Of a stretch of 64,000 nt of DNA, positions 1 through 13,626 are shown piece by piece. The notes beneath the pieces are model-generated. The model searched no databases. It was not told where the DNA came from and saw only the letters and a list, made by a program, of their open reading frames with translations. The position numbers were made by a program, and so were the translations under genes. The stretch's first letter is position 1, and every line of letters starts with the position of its first letter. The stretch comes from Lichenostomus cassidix (taxonomy: Eukaryota > Chordata > Aves > Passeriformes > Meliphagidae), in the NCBI GenBank assembly GCA_008360975.2, contig CM039211.1, positions 948,038 to 1,012,037 on the forward strand, given 5' to 3'.

Positions 1-3000
1 ACTAGAAAACACCTGAACTGATCCAACTCAGGCATCTTTTGCATTGCTCTCTCCCTACTCAAGTTTTTGAAACATTCACTCCTGTTTTTAATGAACCTGG
101 AGAAGGATATTGATTAAAGTGCAAAAAAGATCTAAAAAACTCAACATCCTTAGCTCAATAAAATATAAACATTTGTTGAGTTTAAGTTCAAAATGCAGCT
201 CTGCCTTGTTTGGTTGGTTCTGGTGGTTTTGTGGGTTTTTTTCTCCTGGATTGATCACTGACTAAATACATAGCTACCCCAAGGTTTTGGTCTTGTTCAG
301 TTTGCTCTGTGCAGCCTTAGATTTTCAGAAACCATCAAATGCCAAATGCTGATGTTCCCTATCAGGTCTGTTTAAAACATCTCAGATTTTATACCAAAGT
401 CCCTGAAGCGTTGATGCTAAAACCTGAATCTTTTCCCTGCCAGTTCATGGCTCCTTCCTTTGCCTCTTTCCTTGACAAACTTTGTTGTGTCTTCTGAAGA
501 AACTGTCCATGGAAGCAAGAGAGGAGGCCAGCCTCTCTTCTCCTTGCTTAGTGGTGTTATAAAATATTGACTTTCAGTCACTGAAAGGGGTCCCACTCTC
601 TTTGTAGGTGCTGATCTAAACCCCTGGGGCTCCTGCTTGTCTCTGCCTACAAGGGATGTCTTTTGTAAACATGATTCTTCTGAGGTGGGTGTAGAGGAAG
701 CCACCAGCTCTGTTCACATGAACTGTGACTCAGAGCTGCTCTCAGAGCAGCCACGGATCAGGACAAAAATTAAACCATGGGCCAAAAGCTCTGTGTTCTC
801 TCTTGACCTCTCATCTGCTACTCTGGGCCTGTGGTGGTAACCTGCAGTCACTTTCAACTCCACCTGCAGATGTCTTCTCACCTCATGAAATAAAGAAAAG
901 AAAGGAAAGAAGCTACAGCTTTGACATTTTCCTTTTATTTTTTTTTCTCAGATAATACAGTTTACATATTTTATGAGATTAATGTCCCTTGTTTCTGATT
1001 ACAAGAATCTGATCAGCATATTAATAAGTTAAAAATAAAAAACCCTCAAACTATGCAACAGCTGCTATTTTGCTGCTGAATATATTCAGGGTATGTAATT
1101 TTTTATGAGATATTTATTGTAATAGAGAGGAGGATTTGTCTGAGAGTGTGTCTATGCATGTGTATATGACTTTGAGCTAGCATTAATAAACCAGTTATGC
1201 TTCTTCTACATAACACATGAGGGCAGGCAAAGGAGGATGTCTAAAGCATCCTGAAAAAGGGTATAAAAGGCCCAGAGCTTTAAATGTGAGCTGTAGGTTG
1301 CAGTACAATTTTGAACTGTTTCTCAGAGGTCTTGATCCTGCCCTGGAGGAAGGGTGTAGAGAATGCTGGAGTTCCCTTTGAAGCCAACAGGACTCTGAAG
1401 CACTCAGCATCTCCCAAACTCGTTGTGCAGCAGCAGATTCACCTGCAGAAAGTAACAGCTTTGCTGCAGACCCAGTGAAGTGGTCAATCCAGAGGTGTGC
1501 TCTTCAGCTGCTACATTGTCAAGCTGAATGAATGGTGCCTCCTTCATCCTCTTTTTCTCCCCTGAAAAGAGTCAAGGAGAGCGAGGAAGCTGGAGAGTGG
1601 AAGACATGTGAATTGAATTCCTACATAGTCAAAACAGAAGTCTATTTCATCATGATTGAAAGTTAATTCACTGTGTTGCTGTAGAAACCCTGGCAAATGC
1701 ATTAACCCAAATGCCCAACCATTGCATTCTTATAACAGCTTTTTTTTAACACTTGTTTACTTAAGAACATGTTTCCGCTGTGTTGCCATGTACTTTTTGT
1801 ACTTCTGCACAAAGAAAGGTATTATTTCTTCCCAGGTAGGTTGTGCAAATTGCTCAGCTTTACTGCTGCCTGCAACTTCTCTCCTCCCTAAGTGTAATAT
1901 TCCCTGGATGTGCCCACTGGCTGTGCTCTGTGATATAATTACCCATTCCAGCACAACCAGGGCAAGCATCCTTTCCTCCAGCATTCAGAACAGCCAGGTC
2001 AGGGATCTGCAAGGATCCTCCTTGGTGGGATTTCCACCTTCCTTTGAGAAGGACAGTGAATTGTGGAGACTGGGGAGAAGCCAGGAAGTTCTGCTGTTTT
2101 GTTTTGGCAAAATTTTCCTACCTCCACTTGTCTTTCTCCTCTCACCATCCATCCCCACCCGGGAGTGTTGATGCTGGTTTGGTGCCCAGAATACATGATC
2201 CCTCCACAGACTGTTAAGAGACAATCTGGAACAAGACTTTATGTCAGCTGTTGCTTAAAGGAATGAAAAACAGAGTTGGATCCTGAATCCTGTGTTGTTC
2301 CTCACACAAATGGATTGTGACCTGGGTATGCTCAGCGGGGTGTAAATCAGAGCAGGGCTAATCGTTGATGATAAACAAAACTAAGTATAGTTTTGGGAGG
2401 CTGCACTCCCACTTTTCAGACTGTTCACAGCCCTTGCAGGCGTTTGCCCGTTGCTTTATGCTGCCTGGTGGGTTGAATTTGTGCCACTGGCATCCAAATC
2501 CTGCATTCCTGCAGGGCCCAGTCTGAGGGAATGGCCCAGGGCAGCACAGAGGTCTCACCCCGTGCTGACACCTCCCGAATTCTCAACACCTTCCTGCTTC
2601 CCTGGGTGACTGCCCTGGACAGAGAAGGCATGAGCAAACCATTTAACCTGAGGTTCTTTGGATGGCAGCAGGTGATGGAATTAGGAGGTAGACAAGATGA
2701 GGGAATTACTGGGGCATTTTAACTCTTTCTAGTGTCTGCCTGAAGAATTGTCACAGAAATCAGAGCTTTATAATGTTGGCCATACTTGAGTTTCTTAGCA
2801 TTTTTTTCTCCCCATCACTGCATGTGTGTCATGGAACGATGAGCAGTGTCTGTGGCCCCAGACGTGAAGGACATGCCATTTTTCTGTCTGATTTATTTAA
2901 TTACTTTTGTGTCAGGGCTCCAGTGAGGGGCTTTACAGGATCCAGGCTCCAAGCAGTGCAGTCATGATCCTCTGTCAGTCATGCTTCAACTCCATTGTCA

Positions 3001-5938
3001 GAGGTCTAATGTAGGGCTGAGGAACCTAATCCCAATGGTCATTTCTTAATTGTTGTGCTTTGCCCATATGCTTGACAATTGTATTTACCCATTCTCTGTT
3101 AGTTTGCTGTTTTCTGTCACCTTTCACCTTAGATGTGGTGAAAAACAAGCCAGTAATTTTGATAACCCAAGCTCTAATTGTAAAGCATGTGATTGGATTT
3201 CTGTAATAACCTCAATGTCAGGGATGCTGGAAAAGTGCCAGAAGGTCTGTTCCTCTGCTGGGTCAGTCAAGAATTGCTTTGTTGGTTTTTTTCCCCCTCC
3301 TACATTTTCTGGTCACCAGTTCAATACATGTGGGAAAAGGCAGCATCAGGAGAAGAAAGATTTGTCTGAAAGATACCAATTTCCAGATGAGTCTTGGGAT
3401 TGTGTCCTGTGATTTGAACAGCAGAAGGTTGTGTATCACACCTTTATACCTCAGTTAGCCAAAGCACGTGTTGATTTGTAATGTAGCAAAACAATGTTAA
3501 GAATTTTCTTGATAAGATGAAGAGGAGAAAAACTCTTCTTTAAAAAAAAAAATAAGGAAAGAGAATAATTTATTTTAGGACAAAATAAATTTCAGATGTA
3601 GGTCTGAACATGTTTTTTCTGGTGCTGTGACCAAACTTCCTATTTTTCAGCTCTTGTGAATATCTCTGAATGAAAGCTGAAGTGAAGTTCATGTATCATG
3701 GATGTTGAAACCAACAAGGCTGGGAGTGACTGGAGAAAAAAATTGGAAGTGGCAGAAAAATAAATAGTTTTATAATGCATTATGCTCCTGTCTTCCACAG
3801 AAAAGTTTGAATAGACACATGATATTGTATAATCAAGAAATAATGCTGTCCTCTGCAGTCCTGGTGGTACATTGCTAAATATGTAACACAGACAGACAGG
3901 AAATGCTGTGCAGTTCCAGAATGTTATCTTTGCTGATCATCTGCTCCCTGGAGACCTTATCAAAGGGCCATGGAAGTTACTGGGGATTTCTTCTTCCAGA
4001 TAATTTAATCCATATCTGCAGCTTCTCCACTTTTGCGTCCCTCTGATGTCTCCAGCAATCTGAGATGGGCACTGGGAAGAACTTCTCCTTTCACTTTGCT
4101 TTTCTTGGAATCTGCAGAGTCTCCCTAGAAATGAGACACTGTGCACTGGATCCAGCTGTATTTTCCTTGCTGTTGGCTTGGACAGGGTCCTCAGTTTCCA
4201 CACAAACATACACAAATATGCACTTGGATGTGTCTGTCAATGAAACTGCTCTGCTGCTAGGAGAAGTCTGCAGCAGGTTCCCACTTCCTGCAGCCTTTTT
4301 TCAGTCTCATCTCCTCTGCCATATCTGCCAAGGTCTTGCCCAGGAACACACCCAGATGCTTAGCAGGGGAACTCACTGCTCCCCAGTGCAGACATCCTCT
4401 TTTGAAAATATAAGGTTGTTTGCCAAGTTCTACAAATAAATGGCCACGATTTTATTTTATTTTCTGCTGAGGGGAGAGATTATTATGGCCGGTTTAAGGA
4501 CAAGAGCAATGGCTTCAGTTCATAGTTTGTAAGTGTTATGGAGACACAACATAGAGACCACACAGTGGGAAGGCAATTGCCTGGGAAAAATACATGGATG
4601 TGCCCTACAGAATCCCTTTATGGCAAGGAAAACAGGTGCATTCTTTCTGATCATGACTGAAGTAACTTGTGTTTAATTAACAAAATGTAAAGACTCTCAA
4701 AGAAAACACATGGAAGGAGGAATGGCCTTCCCACTTAGGTACAGGGCTGAGAAACACTGGTGTGCACCTCAGGCTCTGAGAATGGTGGTTAATTTCTTTG
4801 TGCCTCAGTTGTCCAACTGTAAAATGAGAATATGTGTTTCTTCTATTTATTTGTTTGAGAACATCTAAGGAAGGAACTAATATGCTTTCTAACCCCTGGG
4901 TGTGCTCAGTTCCTGGCACCACAGGGATCTGGGCTCAGCTGGGGCACTCAGGTGTCCTTAATACAAATGCTAACACCACATTAGCATGGATAGACGAACG
5001 AAATTAATCTTTAAAGAAGAAAATATATTTCCCCACATGTACTAGACCTCAAATAAATTCTGTATTTTATATTCCAGTTAGTACATGATGCCATTTTCTA
5101 CTTTTTTAACCCCTCAAGATGAGTGGAAAAATATTACTCTTCTTGACAAAAAATCCTTGTAAGAAAGGGTATTTGTATTAAATACTTACATACCACGGTG
5201 AGTTAAGTTTTTATCATGCAGAATGTCCCCACACAGGTTTCAGAAGGTGCCATCCTGATGGAGGTCAAGGCTGTCCCAGATCCTCCTGGGTGTGTAGAAA
5301 AGGCAGAATTTCTCATCAGGGCTATTTTTGCCAACAGATGTGCCACCCATGGGAGCACATTTTCTGTTCCCAGCTGGTGGCAGCTCTGCTACAGTGCTGG
5401 GCAGAGATTTGGGTGGTGGTTTCTGGGTGGCTTCAGATTCCAGCTGAAACCTGCACAGGCAGTGGCACTTTCTCCCTCACAACTAAAATTCAAGCAGCTG
5501 TGTGGATTTCAAGCTGCCAGACAAAACAGTTACAAGTAGACTATGCACTTCTGATTTTTTTGATGATTTCTCAAGTCTGTAATTCCTACCTTTCCCAAGT
5601 CCTGTTGACCAATGTCCTTATGTTGCCACTGGGTCTGAGTTCCCCCCATTCTCCTAATTTTCTCTTAAGTTTTCCTTTTCATTTTGCCAGGTGCTTTCAC
5701 TACAGAGGTCAAGCTGTGGGATATTGAATCCCCAAGGCCAGAAATATTTGGGAACTTGAAGCCAGATAACCCACGTCCTTGGAGCATTCATGAACTTCTG
5801 TTCAAGGCTTTTTTTTCCTAATCCAGCCTGCCCCCTCTCAAACTATCATGCTGAACTGCAGAGGAGGATTCATGAGATTCAGTCATATCTTATTCTGCAT
5901 GGTTACTCAAACGCCAGTCTCCAATGAATAAAGAGAAA
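1..5938. other. Non-genic stretch, no supported gene
   Basis: No coding gene is recognised. Short open frames occur on both strands, the longest being 171 codons at 1656-2171 (plus). That one opens with TTG rather than ATG and has no recognisable domain. A TATAAAAGG string lies at 1262-1270 without a CpG-rich context or a downstream open frame, so it is not called a promoter. A short T/G-rich patch lies at about 205-245. The rest looks like unique AT-leaning vertebrate non-coding DNA. Confidence 0.7.
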
Positions 5939-5949
5939 AAATAAAAACT

Positions 5950-6030
5950 AGTGCCCCTGCCCCACAACCCATTGTGGCACAAGGGTGCAGAGATCCACCT
6001 GCAGCCCCTGGAGGAGCCCAGGCTGGAGTA
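5950..6030 (+). repeat. Short avian interspersed-repeat fragment, possibly CR1-derived
   Basis: This is a compact GC-richer block inside AT-rich sequence. It contains the phrases GCAGAGATCCACCTGCAGCC and GAGGAGCCCAGGCTGGAG, which resemble a phrase I recall recurring in dispersed bird repeats (a 'hand-to-hand' pattern of cctgcagccc...gaggaccc...gctggagcag). I recall it as CR1-associated but cannot confirm the family or the exact ends. It is a short relic with no coding capacity. A repeat-library search would settle the assignment. Confidence 0.4.
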
Positions 6031-6035
6031 GTTTG

Positions 6036-8418
6036 CTGGCAGGGCTTGTGTTTTTAAGGGTTTATTTTACTTCTCACTATCCTGCTCTGATTTTGCTAGC
6101 AAAAATTTCAATTAATATCCCTAATTCAGTCTGTTTTCCCTGTGACAGTATTTGGTGAGTGATCTCTCCCAGCTCTTTCCTCAACTCATGAAATGTTCAT
6201 TATGTTTTCTCTCCCCTGTCCATCCACAGGGGAGTGAGAGTATGGCTACCAAAATCTGGCTGTACAAACCCAACACAACTGTAATGAACTAAATTCTGAG
6301 ACATGTGGCAACACCTTCAAGAAACACTTGTGGTCCCAAGGGGCTGGAAGCAGCACAACTTCTGCACACCAGTCAGGTCAGAAAAACTTCCTCCAAGCCT
6401 GATCTGGCAATTCCTGGAGTGTCTTTCCTCTCCCTGAGCAGATCATCATCATGTGGAAGATTTTGTGGTTAATGGCACCTAACAATGAGTTCAAGCAAGG
6501 CAGTTGTTGCCCAATTTTGAGTCAGGCTAGTCAGGAGAGCAGAGAACGCAAAGAGACACCATGAAAAATTCAGCAAGGCTGCTAATGGTGAGAAGTGGTG
6601 GTGGATGTTTGTTTTCTGCCTTATCTTGTCTCAAACAACCACATAACATCCTGTGGGACTATTGATTCAGACGTGACCTTGGCCCAGAACTGTGCCTAAA
6701 CAGGTGATGTCTGGCAAGATAAGGCTGGTGTGTACCACCTCTGCGAAGTTTTAATCATTTCTGCATGAACATTTTAGCTCAGGACTGTATTAATTTAAGT
6801 GTTTTAAATGGTCTCCAGATGTCCCAAAATTGCTATTTAAAAAAACCATGAAGACAGATTTTAAGAAGGCCATAAAAAGGTAGGAGAGAAAGTCAGATAT
6901 TGGTCCTCTTATCAGCTGTAAGAAATGTCTGAGTGCTTGTTGATGGCAAAGGAACATTGTTCCTAAAATATCTGAAACCTGTGGAGATGCTGTGCCCTGG
7001 GTGAGGTGGGAAGTCCCTCCATCTTCTGCCTTCTCTATTTACTGCTCCCATCTCTCTCAGAGAGTGCTGAATCATGACAATCAGCACTTCTGTTTGCATT
7101 GTAAATAAAACAAAAACAACTCCATAATGGAAAACCTTGAGCTGAGGGTGTTGTTTTTGGGACTGTGCTCATTTTCCAGCAATGCACAAGTTGTGCATTA
7201 GAATCTCTGTTCCCTCTGGCAACCCGTAAAACAGAATCTTCTCCATTTTTTTTCCACCCCAGGAAACATTCTGTCAGCAATTCACTTGCAGTGTTCATCT
7301 ATGAATATTGAGATGGGGTTTTTTTTTTTGTGTGTCTCTTTCCTAATATATTAACACAAGGTGCTCTGGATATCCACAGTATACTACAAACTGTGTGAAT
7401 AATTACAGCTTTAACAGCAGTGAGCCCAATCAGGAAAACACAGAAGGCTGGAATGGAATTTTCAGTCCACAACAGGGTCTGTGACATTATGAATTTATTT
7501 TTCTTCTGTTCTACTGCTGTCAGAAAACCCATTAAGTTTTAAGGCCGTGGCCTTGTGTATTTCAGTATTTCTGCATATTCTTTAAGCAGGTGGTGCTCCA
7601 GGTTCCAGTGAGGATCCAAAGAGATCCAGGAACACATCAGTTTTTACTGTGGTGTTGGAAATGCACCAGGACATGTCAGCCAGGAGTGGAAACAACTTTT
7701 GTACATACACCACAGAGGTCAGCAGCACCCTAAATTTTGCTGCTGAAGAGTGTGACCACTGCAAGGACTGATGGTGCAGTTCCAACATCTAAAATTAATT
7801 ATTTATTGCAGCTTCCATGTGGAAAAACTGTGAGCACCACTGGTGTCTCATTTATTGTTAACTCCTTAAATTGCAATAACTTGATTGTGACTTTTGCATC
7901 GAGTGTGAAGTAGGAGAGGATGAGTCATGAGACAGGAGAATTCAAAGTGACACTGGAGAATTCAAGGTATCAGTGAACATTTAAAGGAGATCTGGCAGAG
8001 CATGTGCAGCGTAGACAAGGGTTTGTGTTCTCCAGGGTGAGTTTCAATAAGGACATTTGAGAAGGAATGATGTATTGGCTCTGTGGGCTCCCACAGAATG
8101 GAAGAATATTGCTGGGAGAGGACTTCAAATTTGTAAATCATATATCAAAAATCAGGCTGTCACTTTAAAAATTAACTTACCTTTATTTTTTATAATACTA
8201 GAAGAGCATTCTTTTTATTTGGTTTCTTATTTCTCAAGTCTGTCAGAGTACATTCTGGTTTTTGGTCATGACCAAACTCTAGAAAGATTTTTTTTAAATT
8301 AAAAATGAAAACTCTTTTATTCCTTCTTGAGCTAGGTCTTCAAGAAAACAGGAAGTGTCATGAGATTCATGATAGAAAAGTTAGCTTTGGCAATACATAT
8401 AAACTGGGGGTGGGGTTT
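6036..8418. other. Non-genic stretch, no supported gene
   Basis: Only short unrelated open frames of up to about 90 codons are present. A T-run preceded by GGGG lies near 7316-7331. An 11-base direct repeat (GGAGAATTCAA) occurs twice near 7935-7965 with a 19-base period. Nothing else stands out. Confidence 0.65.
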
Positions 8419-8419
8419 G

Positions 8420-8636
8420 ATTTTTTTTTTTGTTGGTGATGGTTTTTTTGTTTGTTTGTTTTTGTGGGCTGTTTTGGTTTGGGGTTTTTTTGTGGATTTG
8501 TGTTTGTTTTGTTGAGGTTTTTTGTTTGTTTGTTGGGTTTTTTGGTGGTGGTTTCTTTGGGTTTTGTTTGTTTGTTGCTTTTGTTTTTTGTTTTGGTTTT
8601 TTGGTTGGTTGGGTTGGTTTGCTTTTTTTTGTGTTG
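8420..8636 (+). repeat. T/G-only low-complexity tract
   Basis: About 215 bases are almost entirely T and G on the plus strand, built from irregular TTTG, TTTGG, GGTTTT and T-run units with only a handful of A or C bases. Such strand-asymmetric TTTGG-like tracts can arise by slippage. They also create artefactual open frames: the plus frames read as Phe/Val/Cys/Leu-rich, and the minus frames read as Lys/Gln/Asn/Pro-rich because an A/C-only strand cannot spell a stop codon. This explains the dense overlapping open frames here. A complementary A/C-only tract lies at 39141-39285. Confidence 0.9.
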
Positions 8637-8637
8637 A

Positions 8638-11600
8638 GCCAAATAGTTTTGCTTTATTTCTGGGTTTTACTGACTTCCATGGAAATGATGTTGGGTCCAA
8701 CTGGTACCTGGGCTGTTGTCCTTCTGCTGTGTTACTTCCAGGAGCCTTTTGTTGGGTCAGGCTGCTCATTGCCACACAGACTTGGCTGCTCTCACCTTCT
8801 CTCCTCTTGGCCATTGTAACCCCCAAAGGAAAAAATCCACAACTCCCCTTGGGAAGAGTTGGGTGCCACTGATGCATGGATTTAATCACAGGGTAAGGAC
8901 ACTGTTTCCTGTGCTGGGGAGTTCTGAAACTCTGCATCCTGTTGAGAAAATGAGCTTCAGCTCCTAGAGCTTTCTTAGGTGACAGCAAAATTCTCAGAAG
9001 AGGAGGAAAAGAAATCAATGAGCAGAAATTATTAGGGACAAGCAAGTAATCCCAGGAAATGGGTGCTTTATCCACCTGCATTCTTAACCATTATCCATCA
9101 CTACTAGTTACTGCTCAGTACCTCCAACTATAAATAGTCTTTAATTGACTTTTTCTGCATCTGTTGAGCACAGATATGTAGGGTTCCCAAGCCTTCTTTC
9201 AGCTTAGGTGATTCTCTTTTCCATCCTGAATTCAGTCCTGTAAGACTCCAGCAAACTCAGGAAGAGGTAGCAATATGCTGAAAGGAAGGAAAAAAGCACT
9301 TTGTGTCCATATGATTGTCATCAATACATGGCAGGTTTAGAGTCCAGCCCATCACGTTTATGTAGGATAAAATGACAAAGGATCTCACTTGTGATTAATT
9401 GTTGGGGAGTCCTGCACATGATCCTGTGCATTTCCCTCCACATTCCTTGTCTTGGTAAGAAATTGTGTTTGAATGGTCTCACTAGGAAGGACTCCCAAAG
9501 CTGGAAAGGGACAAAGTTTTATCATTTTATCTAGGATAAAACAAATGAGTGAATGAATACTGTGCTGTTCTGACCCTGTGGTCAGTTTTACCCTATGGTG
9601 GTTTTGCCTCTTAATTTTTAAGCAAGTGAAACTGAGGACCAACTAGAATATACTCCTGTCTATAGATATTGTCTAAATCCAAGAGTTTACATATTTTCTG
9701 GTTAAGTTTCCTATCTCTTCTGCCTTTTTTCTTCCCAGATGCCTCTACTGTCTATCATGGTGCAGATTTTGTCTGCAGCTTGTGTGAATAACTCCTCTAA
9801 TAATACCTTGTGCAGGCATTTGCCATGACAAAAGTACCCTAAAGTTATTTTTAAACTTCACCATATGAAAAGACATCTAACTGCTAGCACTTGTGCTGCA
9901 GCAGCTCACTGGTACAAAAATATGTTCTCAGTTAATTGCTGGTATTAGATTGCATCTTGCAATTTAGCTGGGGCTGCACTTAATACGTTCTTTGAAATGG
10001 ATATGCATGTGTGTGCACACCATGTGTTTGTCCTGAACGTGAATGGCTAGGACCACTGCAGTGTGTGATGCATTAAGGAGGAAAAAAAAAAAAAACCAGA
10101 AAGAGGTAGGTTTGGCCAGAGATTGTGACTCAGAGCAACCTTGGGCTGCAGGAAAATTGGGCAAACCTCAGTGAGGTGTGCTGGAGATGCTGAGCTGGGG
10201 TGGAGGCTGGAGGTGAGTCATGGCAGGAGAAGACTGAGAGGTGTGGGATCAGGGACAGAGGAGGTTCTTGCTGTCCTCTGTGCTGTGAGGGCTTCAGAGT
10301 GGTTTAAATGTAAATTTGGATGTTAAGATGTTTTCATTCCCCGTGCTGTAATAGAAAACCAAAGAATCCCAGAGCTGATATGATTGCTCAACTACCTTAG
10401 CAACCACATAAATTTTATTAAAACACCCTCCTGCTTCCTCTACCTCACGTTTCAGGTTTTTTGGGGGGAAGTATTTGCTCCAAGTGTTCGTTAAACTGTA
10501 AGGAGATAGTTCTGCATTCCTGTTCAGTGTGGGGCCTCTTGTCTGAGCCTGCAGATGGTGTGATATGGTGGCTCACATGGCACTGATATATATCCAATAA
10601 GGATGGAGGGGGGACCACACTATCCACTTGCATGGGCCACAAAGCAGCCAGTGATTCCATGTGGCTGTTGCCATTACTCATTGACATGTCTGATTTGCCA
10701 GGGTCTGCAGGGATCTCGTAATTCTAACAAAAGCTGTTATTTGACTTTATCATCATGAAGTCATTCATCTTTTTTAAAGAGCATTCCCCCTGTTTTACTC
10801 GGTTGTTTTTTATTTTCTTGGTAATTTTTTATACTAAAACACCATTTCTGTTTTGTTTGGGTCACCCCAAAACAAATCTTATTTCCCTAAGTGAACAAGA
10901 CTTACCTGTACTGTGTTTTGCCAGGGGCCTTTCTACCACTATACATTAGGATATTCCCTGCCAGTGATGAAACCTTCACTGGGATAGATCTTTGTATTCT
11001 CATTTCCAAGGGTGGTGCTTGGGGTGAAATGGTCTGGAGCACTCCCAGCTCTCCTCCTGGACATCAAAATCCCTGACTGTCTGATACCAGCACCACCAAG
11101 TTGACTCCCTGAGCTGCAGAGATTGATTTCTCCTCTGAGTAGCCACACTCTCCACAGAAGTATCCTTTCCAGTCATGTTTTGAAAGTCATCAGACATGCT
11201 GTTATAAATGATCGCTGAAGATTACTGGAGATGCTGCAAAATAATAGTGACCCAAGTAGCATCTGTAATTTCCACCGCTGGTTTGCAATCATTACTCAAA
11301 ATGAATCCTGTCTCAGTTGTAGGGCTAAACTTTTTTTTTTTTCCCTCTCCTCTTCACTGCTGTATAAGACAGTTGAAATAGATACTGTCTCATGAATTTT
11401 TATGCAAAAAGCTGAGCTGCAATCCTCTGTACCAACAGCTAGCATTCTTTGTGAAGATCAAGACTAGCTCAGAAAATAGTGGAGAGGAGTTGACATTTCC
11501 AGTTACTGGGAGGCTGTGTTGCAGCTCAAGTGGCTCTGAGATGTATATCTCTGGTGCTCTTCCTTCTTAATTTGCCCCAGTATAAATCCAGTACATCTTG

Positions 11601-13606
11601 CAGGGCATATTTATCACCATTCCTGTTTGTTGGTAGAGGTTTTAGTGTTTTATGAGCATGGTCACCTCCACAGCCCTTGTTTTCCTGTGAGTCAGTGGTG
11701 TCATAAATGCCCTCAGTGCAAAAGGACAGACAGGAATCAATTTTAATGGAAAATGAGCTGTGATATCTGTGTTTTGCTGTATCTTCTGTGCAAGGAATTG
11801 TCTCCACAATGATGCCTGAGGCCTTGCTCTGGTAACATGCACAGGCAGCTGTTTAACTTCAGGCACAAGGGCAAGCACAGTGGCTATTAAGCTATGCAAC
11901 CTTAAATGCTTCATAGAAGGACATGATAAATCTTCCATCTGACTTGGAGATAGCCCAGTACAAATTGTCACACGTGGGGTTTTTCCCCCCCACCTTGTGA
12001 TCTGGGGGTGCAGCAGAGTTTTTGAAAGCAAACCCAATCACAGCTGGCTGTCAAGAAGGGGTAGATGGGTGGCAAACCTCCAAAATCTGTTCCTACATCC
12101 CCACAATGAAAACTCAGGTGTTGCCAATCGAAGGCAAAACCAGGGAAGAGTGTCAGTGATAGGAGGTTGTCTTTTGATTTTGTATTTTATCCACATAGAA
12201 GGATTTTTTTTCACTTCCTTTGTCTTTCCTTAATTGAAATTTCCGTGGTGTCAACACTCTCTTTCAAGACTTTGTGCATTTCCTGTAAGATTTCAGGGCC
12301 TTTGGGAAGAGAATGAAACTGCACCAAACCAAACTCATGGCATGGAGCTTCCTGAAGCCCAAGTTGTGCTAATTCACTTTATTAAAAATGCTGGAGGAAT
12401 GTATCACTACCCAAACTAGCAACCTCACCTCCTGAAGTGGGACAGAAGTTTCAAAAGGACCTTCTTTTGAAACAAGTTGGGCAGCCAGTGTTGAAGTCAA
12501 AAGGCAGGGATGGATTTTAGTCCTGACTTTGGCGAAGAGGGGAAAGAAAAATGCACAGGAATGGAAGCAATCTTCTGAGTTTATCAGACACTGCATGTAC
12601 AAAACCGTTTTGTTCTACTGCTCTTCCCTCCACAGTAAATTTTAGATCTTCCTCATGTATTATTTAATTTTTATTTGTTGATGAGAAGGTCTCGTGGTGA
12701 TTAGCAGAGGGAGCTCAGAACTGCTGAGCTGCATCTCCCTTCTTTCAAGAGCCACATGCTCTTCCTCCAGTGTGCCATGTGTTCTTAGGGCTGGATTTAT
12801 TTTCCTATCCATGATGGATACTCTGGAGTGTTTTTGAAACCCTCCAGCTGTTTGACTCCTGTGAATTAGGTGCTCTAATGAAAGTATGTCTGAGTGCTAG
12901 GTTTTTACTCTTAGACTTCTACATTCTGTTCAAGAGCTCTGATTTCTAATGTTAGTTACCTAATTTCCTCACTTTGCACAGAGCTTTGATATAAAACCCC
13001 CTACCTCTTTCACAAGGATCCAGAGAGTAGTGAATTTAAAAATGAAAAATGTTTTGCTTTTTAATTGTCAGGTTTGGTTTTAGCCACTGTTAACACTTTC
13101 ACATGGATCAAATTTAATGGTACCTCATTCACAGCTTAGCTCCACCAGCATCAGTAGACTTTCCTACCAGCCACTCCTTCTCAATAGTTTCTGCAAATGT
13201 GTAGGTTTTGGCAAGCTACAAATCCTGCAACGTTTTCTCCAGAAATTAAAACAAGAATTTCTGTCTGCTTCTTACAAATTACACATGATACCAAAGTAAA
13301 ATGATTTGTACCATCTATTCTCAAAAGTTATTTTCTTTTATTCTTTCTTTTTTTTTTTTTTTTTCAAATGTTCCATGAAAACTTGTTTTGTTAATTCTGA
13401 GCCAGGGATTCTTTAAATGGGCTTGTAATGAGATGGCTCTTTTATATGAATTTGAGAGCATCACTGTCAATTCAGATCAATAGTTCCTGAACCAACTGAG
13501 TTTTTTAATACAACTTACTGAAGAAGAAGGAAGTACTATGGATTTGATTGCTTCCACCAGCTTTTGAAATGTAAAGAACAAACACGGTATTTGAATTTTT
13601 ATTTTT
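8638..13606. other. Non-genic stretch, no supported gene
   Basis: No gene is recognised. The minus-strand frame of the preceding T/G tract stays open up to 9081 without any recognisable domain. Acceptor-like polypyrimidine-CAG strings occur, for example near 9725-9740, without convincing paired donors. Poly-A/T runs occur near 10081-10095, 11331-11342 and 13348-13364. Confidence 0.65.
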
Positions 13607-13626
13607 CTTTCTCTCTCTCTCTCCAG

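Noticed and set aside
1262..1270. TATAAAAGG, TATA-box-like
   Set aside because: There is no initiator context, CpG enrichment or downstream gene. Such strings are expected by chance in 64 kb of AT-rich DNA.
1656..2171. 171-codon plus-strand open frame
   Set aside because: It opens with TTG rather than ATG, has no recognisable domain, and overlaps several other chance frames on both strands. It was not called a gene.
8367..8642. Lys/Gln/Asn/Pro-rich minus-strand frames and Phe/Val/Cys-rich plus-strand frames
   Set aside because: They are products of the T/G-only tract, which cannot encode stops on its complement.
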